From NCBI RefSeq assembly GCF_001836165.1, contig NZ_KV827706.1, forward strand, positions 183,711 through 247,710: DNA of 64,000 nucleotides. Direction: 5' to 3'. Origin of the DNA: Corynebacterium sp. HMSC036D02. Lineage in GTDB: Bacteria > Actinomycetota > Actinomycetes > Mycobacteriales > Mycobacteriaceae. Position 1 is the stretch's first letter; every line of letters begins with the position of its first letter. The translations under genes were made by a program, and so were the position numbers. This document shows, in pieces, positions 60,431-64,000 of this stretch. Below the pieces are notes generated by a model. That model was not told the DNA's origin. It made no database searches and saw only the letters and a list, made by a program, of their open reading frames with translations.

Positions 60431-62701
60431 ATGAGCGCTAAGAACGCTAAGAAGCAACCAAACAATTCCGTCGAGTTTCTTATCGACGACGATTACGGAA
60501 TCACCGAGGCCATCGCCACCCTGGATAACGGCGATTTCGGCACTCGCACCATCCGTTTTGAGACGGGCCAGCTGGCTCGCCAGGCCGGTGGCTCCGTGAC
60601 CACTTATCTGGACGAGGACACCATGCTGCTGTCCACGACCACCGCTTCTAACCAGCCGCGCGAAGGTTTCGACTTCTTCCCGCTAACCGTGGACGTCGAG
60701 GAGCGCATGTACGCCGCGGGTAAGATCCCGGGCTCTTTCTTCCGCCGCGAGGGCCGTCCCTCTACTGAGGCTATTTTGGCCTGCCGCCTCATCGACCGCC
60801 CGCTGCGCCCGACCTTCGTGAAGGGCTTGCGCAACGAGGTTCAGGTCGTTGTCACGGTCCTCTCCATGGACCCGGAGGAGTACTACGACGTCGTTGCCAT
60901 CAACGGCGCTTCCGCCTCCACCCAGCTTTCCGGCCTGCCGGTATCCGGCCCGGTGGGCGGCGTGCGCATGGCACTGATTGCTGATGATAAGCACCCGAAG
61001 GGCCAGTGGGTGGCCTTCCCGAACAACGAGCAGCACGAGCGTGCTCTTTTCGAGATGGTCGTGGCCGGCCGCATCGTGAAGAAGGGCCGCAAGGACGACG
61101 TAGCCATCATGATGGTCGAGGCCGGCGCTGGTGTGAACGTAGCCGAGCGCATCAAGGAAGGCGCACCGGCTCCGCAGGAGTCCACCGTGGCTGAGGGCTT
61201 GGAAGCTGCGAAGCCTTTCATCAAGTCCCTGTGTGAAGCGCAGGCAGGTCTGGCGGAGCGTGCGGCCAAGGAGACGCAGGAGTTCCCGCTCTTCCCGCCT
61301 TACGGTGATGATGTTTACACCGCCGTCGAAAAGGCAGCCTCCAAGAAACTGGAGAAGCTGCTTACCATCCCGGGCAAGCAAGACCGCGACGACGCCACTA
61401 ATGAGTACATGGAGCAGGTCGAGGCTAAGCTCATCGAAGACTTTGATGACCTCGATGAGGCCGATGCATCCAAGCAGATCCGCAACGCTTTCAACGCCGT
61501 GATGAAGGACATCGTGCGCACCAAGATCCTCACTGAGGGCTTCCGCATCGATGGCCGTGGTGTGACCGATATCCGTGACCTCGGCGTGGAGGTTGACCTC
61601 ATCCCGCGTGCTCACGGTTCCTCCCTGTTTGAACGTGGCGAGACCCAGATCCTGGGTGTGACCACTTTGGACATGCTGAAGATGGAGCAGCAGATCGACT
61701 CCCTGACCCCAGTGGAGTCCAAGCGTTACATGCACCACTACAACTTCCCGCCGTACTCTACCGGCGAGACCGGTCGCGTAGGCTCCCCGAAGCGCCGCGA
61801 GATTGGTCACGGTGCGCTGGCTGAGCGCGCGCTGCTGCCGGTGATCCCTTCCCGTGAGGACTTTCCGTACGCCATCCGCCAGGTGTCTGAGGCCCTCGGC
61901 TCGAATGGTTCTACCTCCATGGGCTCCGTCTGCGCATCCACCTTGTCCCTCTACAACGCGGGCGTTCCGCTGAAGGCTCCGGTGGCAGGCATCGCCATGG
62001 GCTTGGTTTCTGGTGAAGTTAACGGCAAGGAAAAGTTCGTGGCACTCACGGATATTCTCGGTGCTGAGGATGCCTTCGGCGATATGGACTTCAAGGTTGC
62101 CGGTACGTCCGAGTTCATCACCGCCCTGCAGCTGGACACCAAGCTGGATGGCATTCCTTCGCACGTGCTTGCCGACGCCCTCGAACAAGCCCGCGACGCC
62201 CGTGCCGCCATCCTCGACACTATGTCTGAGGTCATCGAGGGCCCAGACGAGATGTCTGGCCTGGCACCGCGCATTACCTCGGTGACTATCCCGGTGAACA
62301 AAATTGGTGAGCTCATTGGCCCGAAGGGCAAGACCATCAACGCCATCACCGAGGAAACCGGCGCCGATGTCTCCATCGAAGAAGACGGAACTGTGTATAT
62401 CTCTGCCGCTACCGGTGAAGCAGCCGACGCTGCGATCGACCGCGTGAATAGCATTGCTAACCCGCAGCTGCCGAAGGTGGGCGAGCGCTTCCTCGGCACC
62501 GTGGTGAAGACCGTGGCTTTCGGCGCCTTCGTTTCCCTGACCCCGGGTCGTGATGGTCTTGTACACATCTCGAAGCTGGGCGGCGACGAGCGCATTGAGA
62601 AGGTCGAGGACGTCGTCAACGTTGGCGATAAGATTCAGGTCGAAATTGCCGACATTGATAATCGCGGCAAAATCTCCCTGGTTCCGGTTGAGGAGGACTA
62701 A
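60431..62701 (+). CDS. pnp: Polynucleotide phosphorylase
   Basis: A 756-residue exoribonuclease with two RNase PH domains, a KH domain and an S1 domain. Signs are [72 protein letters not shown] loop [11 protein letters not shown] and S1 block GLVHISKLG. The ATG at 60431 (ribosome site AAGGAG) gives [16 protein letters not shown]; an earlier in-frame ATG at 60404 is less likely. Confidence 0.97.
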   Translation: MSAKNAKKQPNNSVEFLIDDDYGITEAIATLDNGDFGTRTIRFETGQLARQAGGSVTTYLDEDTMLLSTTTASNQPREGFDFFPLTVDVEERMYAAGKIPGSFFRREGRPSTEAILACRLIDRPLRPTFVKGLRNEVQVVVTVLSMDPEEYYDVVAINGASASTQLSGLPVSGPVGGVRMALIADDKHPKGQWVAFPNNEQHERALFEMVVAGRIVKKGRKDDVAIMMVEAGAGVNVAERIKEGAPAPQESTVAEGLEAAKPFIKSLCEAQAGLAERAAKETQEFPLFPPYGDDVYTAVEKAASKKLEKLLTIPGKQDRDDATNEYMEQVEAKLIEDFDDLDEADASKQIRNAFNAVMKDIVRTKILTEGFRIDGRGVTDIRDLGVEVDLIPRAHGSSLFERGETQILGVTTLDMLKMEQQIDSLTPVESKRYMHHYNFPPYSTGETGRVGSPKRREIGHGALAERALLPVIPSREDFPYAIRQVSEALGSNGSTSMGSVCASTLSLYNAGVPLKAPVAGIAMGLVSGEVNGKEKFVALTDILGAEDAFGDMDFKVAGTSEFITALQLDTKLDGIPSHVLADALEQARDARAAILDTMSEVIEGPDEMSGLAPRITSVTIPVNKIGELIGPKGKTINAITEETGADVSIEEDGTVYISAATGEAADAAIDRVNSIANPQLPKVGERFLGTVVKTVAFGAFVSLTPGRDGLVHISKLGGDERIEKVEDVVNVGDKIQVEIADIDNRGKISLVPVEED

Positions 62702-62750
62702 TCCTCAAGCCGCCTAGGAGCTCTACTAGGAAGCTCTATTAGATCGAGGG

Positions 62751-62782
62751 CCCTGCCCCCAGCAGACATAGCTTGGGGCAGG
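62751..62782. terminator. Hairpin between convergent pnp and AMIN-like gene
   Basis: CCCTGCCCC (62751-62759) pairs with GGGGCAGGG (62774-62782). No good T tract is on either side, so it is an imperfect terminator candidate for both converging genes. Confidence 0.55.
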
Positions 62783-62804
62783 GTCCCTATCGTTCCACTC
62801 CGGG

Positions 62805-63464
62805 TTAGTCTTGGAAATCGAGTACGAGGCGTTTAGGGTCTTCCAGGAAAGTCACCGAGTACGGCGTCTTCTTGTGCAGACCAATGATTAATTGGGTTTG
62901 TGCCTCGAATGAGGTCGTGTATACGACTTCGCTCACCACACCAGTACCGGGTGTAACTCCCGGTTTCATATATCTTTCTTCGAGCTCGGGCGTGGAGGGC
63001 CACGGGGTTCCTTCGATCCCCAGATTGAGAAATGTGTTTCCTTCTACCTCAACTGGGTAGCCTGATGCCTGTTGCCGCGGATCGTCGGTATAAGCCGTGA
63101 ACCACCCCGGCTCACCTTCTCCTTCGAGGTCAACTACCACCCGCGTGAAACCGTCGTGAGCACCTACGCGCACGCCCGTCGGGGTGAGGCCACCCAACCG
63201 CTCCGGCATGCGGTGTTGGTCTTCGAGCGCCGGCATACCCATCCCTGCAAAGGCAGCAACATTGGCGTCCTGCTGTGAGGGAGCAGCTTGCGTTTCACTG
63301 GGCGGCGGCTCCGGCGCATCGGTGGCGGTAAAGCTAGAAGGAATTGCACTGAACTGCGGCGCCGGAGTCGTGTCCGCTCCGCGCTCCGCGCATGCGGTTA
63401 GCGGCATCACGCATACGGCGCTAACGGCTGCGATGATGGCGACGGAAGAAGATGAGTGCGTCAT
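62805..63464 (-). CDS. AMIN-like domain lipoprotein
   Basis: A 219-residue exported lipoprotein with lipobox LTAC (Cys about residue 25), a Pro/Ser/Ala-rich linker and a C-terminal beta-rich domain (about 90-219) resembling actinobacterial AMIN-like domains: GAHDGFTRVVVDLEGEGEPGW, SEVVYTTSFEAQTQLIIGL and a closing RLVLDFQD. Such domains bind cell-wall material in related proteins. It follows the VOC gene at 10 bases on the same strand. Confidence 0.78.
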   Translation of the reverse strand: MTHSSSSVAIIAAVSAVCVMPLTACAERGADTTPAPQFSAIPSSFTATDAPEPPPSETQAAPSQQDANVAAFAGMGMPALEDQHRMPERLGGLTPTGVRVGAHDGFTRVVVDLEGEGEPGWFTAYTDDPRQQASGYPVEVEGNTFLNLGIEGTPWPSTPELEERYMKPGVTPGTGVVSEVVYTTSFEAQTQLIIGLHKKTPYSVTFLEDPKRLVLDFQD

Positions 63465-63474
63465 TCTTTGTTCT

Positions 63475-63864
63475 CTATTTCTTGAGCTGTACCAGTTGGA
63501 TGAGGTTTCCTACGGTGTCATCGAAGACGGCGATGATGGAGGGGCCGACGTCGGTAGGCGCCATAGTGAAATGCACTCCCTTTTCAGTGAGCTCGCTATA
63601 CTCCCTTTCCACGTCTGCGGATAGGAACTGGGTGACAGGGATACCGTCAGTCTTGAGTGCTGCTGCGTAGTCCTTGGCCGCGGGGTGGGCCTTGGGCTCG
63701 AGCAGGAGCTCTATATTCCCTTGGTCTTCTGCATTGGTGACTGTGAGCCACCGAAAGTCTCCGTGGGTTACATCGTCCTTGACTCGAAAGCCGAGCGTAT
63801 CGACATAAAAGTCGTGCGCACGGGAAACATCATCGACGGGTACTGAAGCAATGTAGATCTGCAT
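63475..63864 (-). CDS. VOC family (glyoxalase-like) protein
   Basis: A 129-residue single-domain VOC protein with one ββαβββ pair: QIYIASVPVDDVSRAHDFYVDTLGFRVKDD, then GVHFTMAPTDVGPSIIAVFDDTVGNLIQLVQ. Metal or substrate are not clear. The ATG at 63864 has GGAG and TAGGAT (63872-63877, 7 nt upstream), so either mode of translation start is possible. Confidence 0.88.
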   Translation of the reverse strand: MQIYIASVPVDDVSRAHDFYVDTLGFRVKDDVTHGDFRWLTVTNAEDQGNIELLLEPKAHPAAKDYAAALKTDGIPVTQFLSADVEREYSELTEKGVHFTMAPTDVGPSIIAVFDDTVGNLIQLVQLKK

Positions 63865-63871
63865 TCACTCC

Positions 63872-63877
63872 ATCCTA
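63872..63877 (-). promoter_or_regulatory. Putative -10 box for the VOC gene
   Basis: TAGGAT on the minus strand, 7 nt before the ATG at 63864. Confidence 0.45.
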
Positions 63878-63975
63878 ACCGGCATGACTAAGAACAACCG
63901 GTCCCAATGCCAGCAGTTGGGGCGAGCCTGGCCGGGCCTCGTCAGATCAGTCGTCGTCTTGTTCGACGACGGTGT

Positions 63976-64000
63976 TTAGAAGGGGATGTCGTCGGTGTCG
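63976..64000 (-). CDS. ssb: C-terminal tip of an SSB-like protein (partial)
   Basis: The last visible minus-strand codons read DTDDIPF then TAA (stop at 63976-63978). This acidic DDIPF tail is the protein-docking tip of single-stranded DNA-binding proteins. Only eight codons including the stop are inside the window, so the call rests on this tip alone and needs the flanking sequence. Confidence 0.6.

Noticed and set aside
60683..62566. Long minus-strand open frame opposite pnp
   Set aside because: Shadow of pnp; no ribosome site, no recognisable domain.

Overview
The window is chromosomal DNA of a high-GC Gram-positive bacterium, almost certainly a Corynebacterium. The evidence is a mycothione reductase, a YlxR-IF2-RbfA-DHH phosphatase block, the PptH/PptT/TruB/RibF neighbourhood known from mycobacteria and corynebacteria, Rip1-IspG-lipoprotein PBP-MapB order, and many -10 boxes (TAnnnT) placed 6-8 nt before start codons, as in leaderless actinobacterial genes. 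A species of the C. aurimucosum/minutissimum kind would fit, but that is a guess.

Layout. 1-4.6 kb: the C-terminal end of Tex, a 13E12-type HNH endonuclease and a large YhgE/Pip membrane protein. 4.5-10.35 kb: a minus-strand thiamin operon thiC-thiE-thiO-thiS-thiG-thiF led by a promoter and a TPP riboswitch. 10.5-18.2 kb: rplS, two tandem signal peptidases I, rnhB, DUF2469, yraN, comM, dprA, xerC and a convergent M23 protein. 18.6-23.5 kb: rpsB, tsf, pyrH, frr, cdsA and a LapA-like protein, with several strong RNA hairpins between genes. 23.6-34.4 kb: rlmN, an ABC ATPase/permease pair, DUF2631, then dxr, rip1, ispG, a lipoprotein penicillin-binding protein and mapB, so two steps of the MEP isoprenoid pathway sit beside an intramembrane protease and a peptidoglycan enzyme.

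34.6-46.9 kb: two paralogous small exported proteins, mtr, an alpha/beta hydrolase, mqo, a structured intergenic region that may encode a small RNA, selO, phzF, a GalT-like DUF4921 protein, yaaA (with an AT-rich direct repeat at its end), proS and a DoxX-like protein. 47-55.6 kb: a DUF4439 lipoprotein, then rimP-nusA-ylxR-infB-rbfA-nrnA-MATE, a translation/transcription cluster. 55.6-62.7 kb: pptH-like phosphoesterase, pptT, truB, ribF, nucleoside hydrolase, rpsO and pnp. 62.8-64 kb: an AMIN-like lipoprotein, a VOC protein and the last codons of an SSB-like protein.

Most of the window is core chromosome. No transposase, prophage, CRISPR array, tRNA or rRNA was seen. The points most worth a second look are the small secreted paralog pair, the structured mqo-selO intergenic RNA, the hairpins around tsf, the tandem lepB copies, the compact divergent leaderless promoters and the ThiF-rhodanese fusion.
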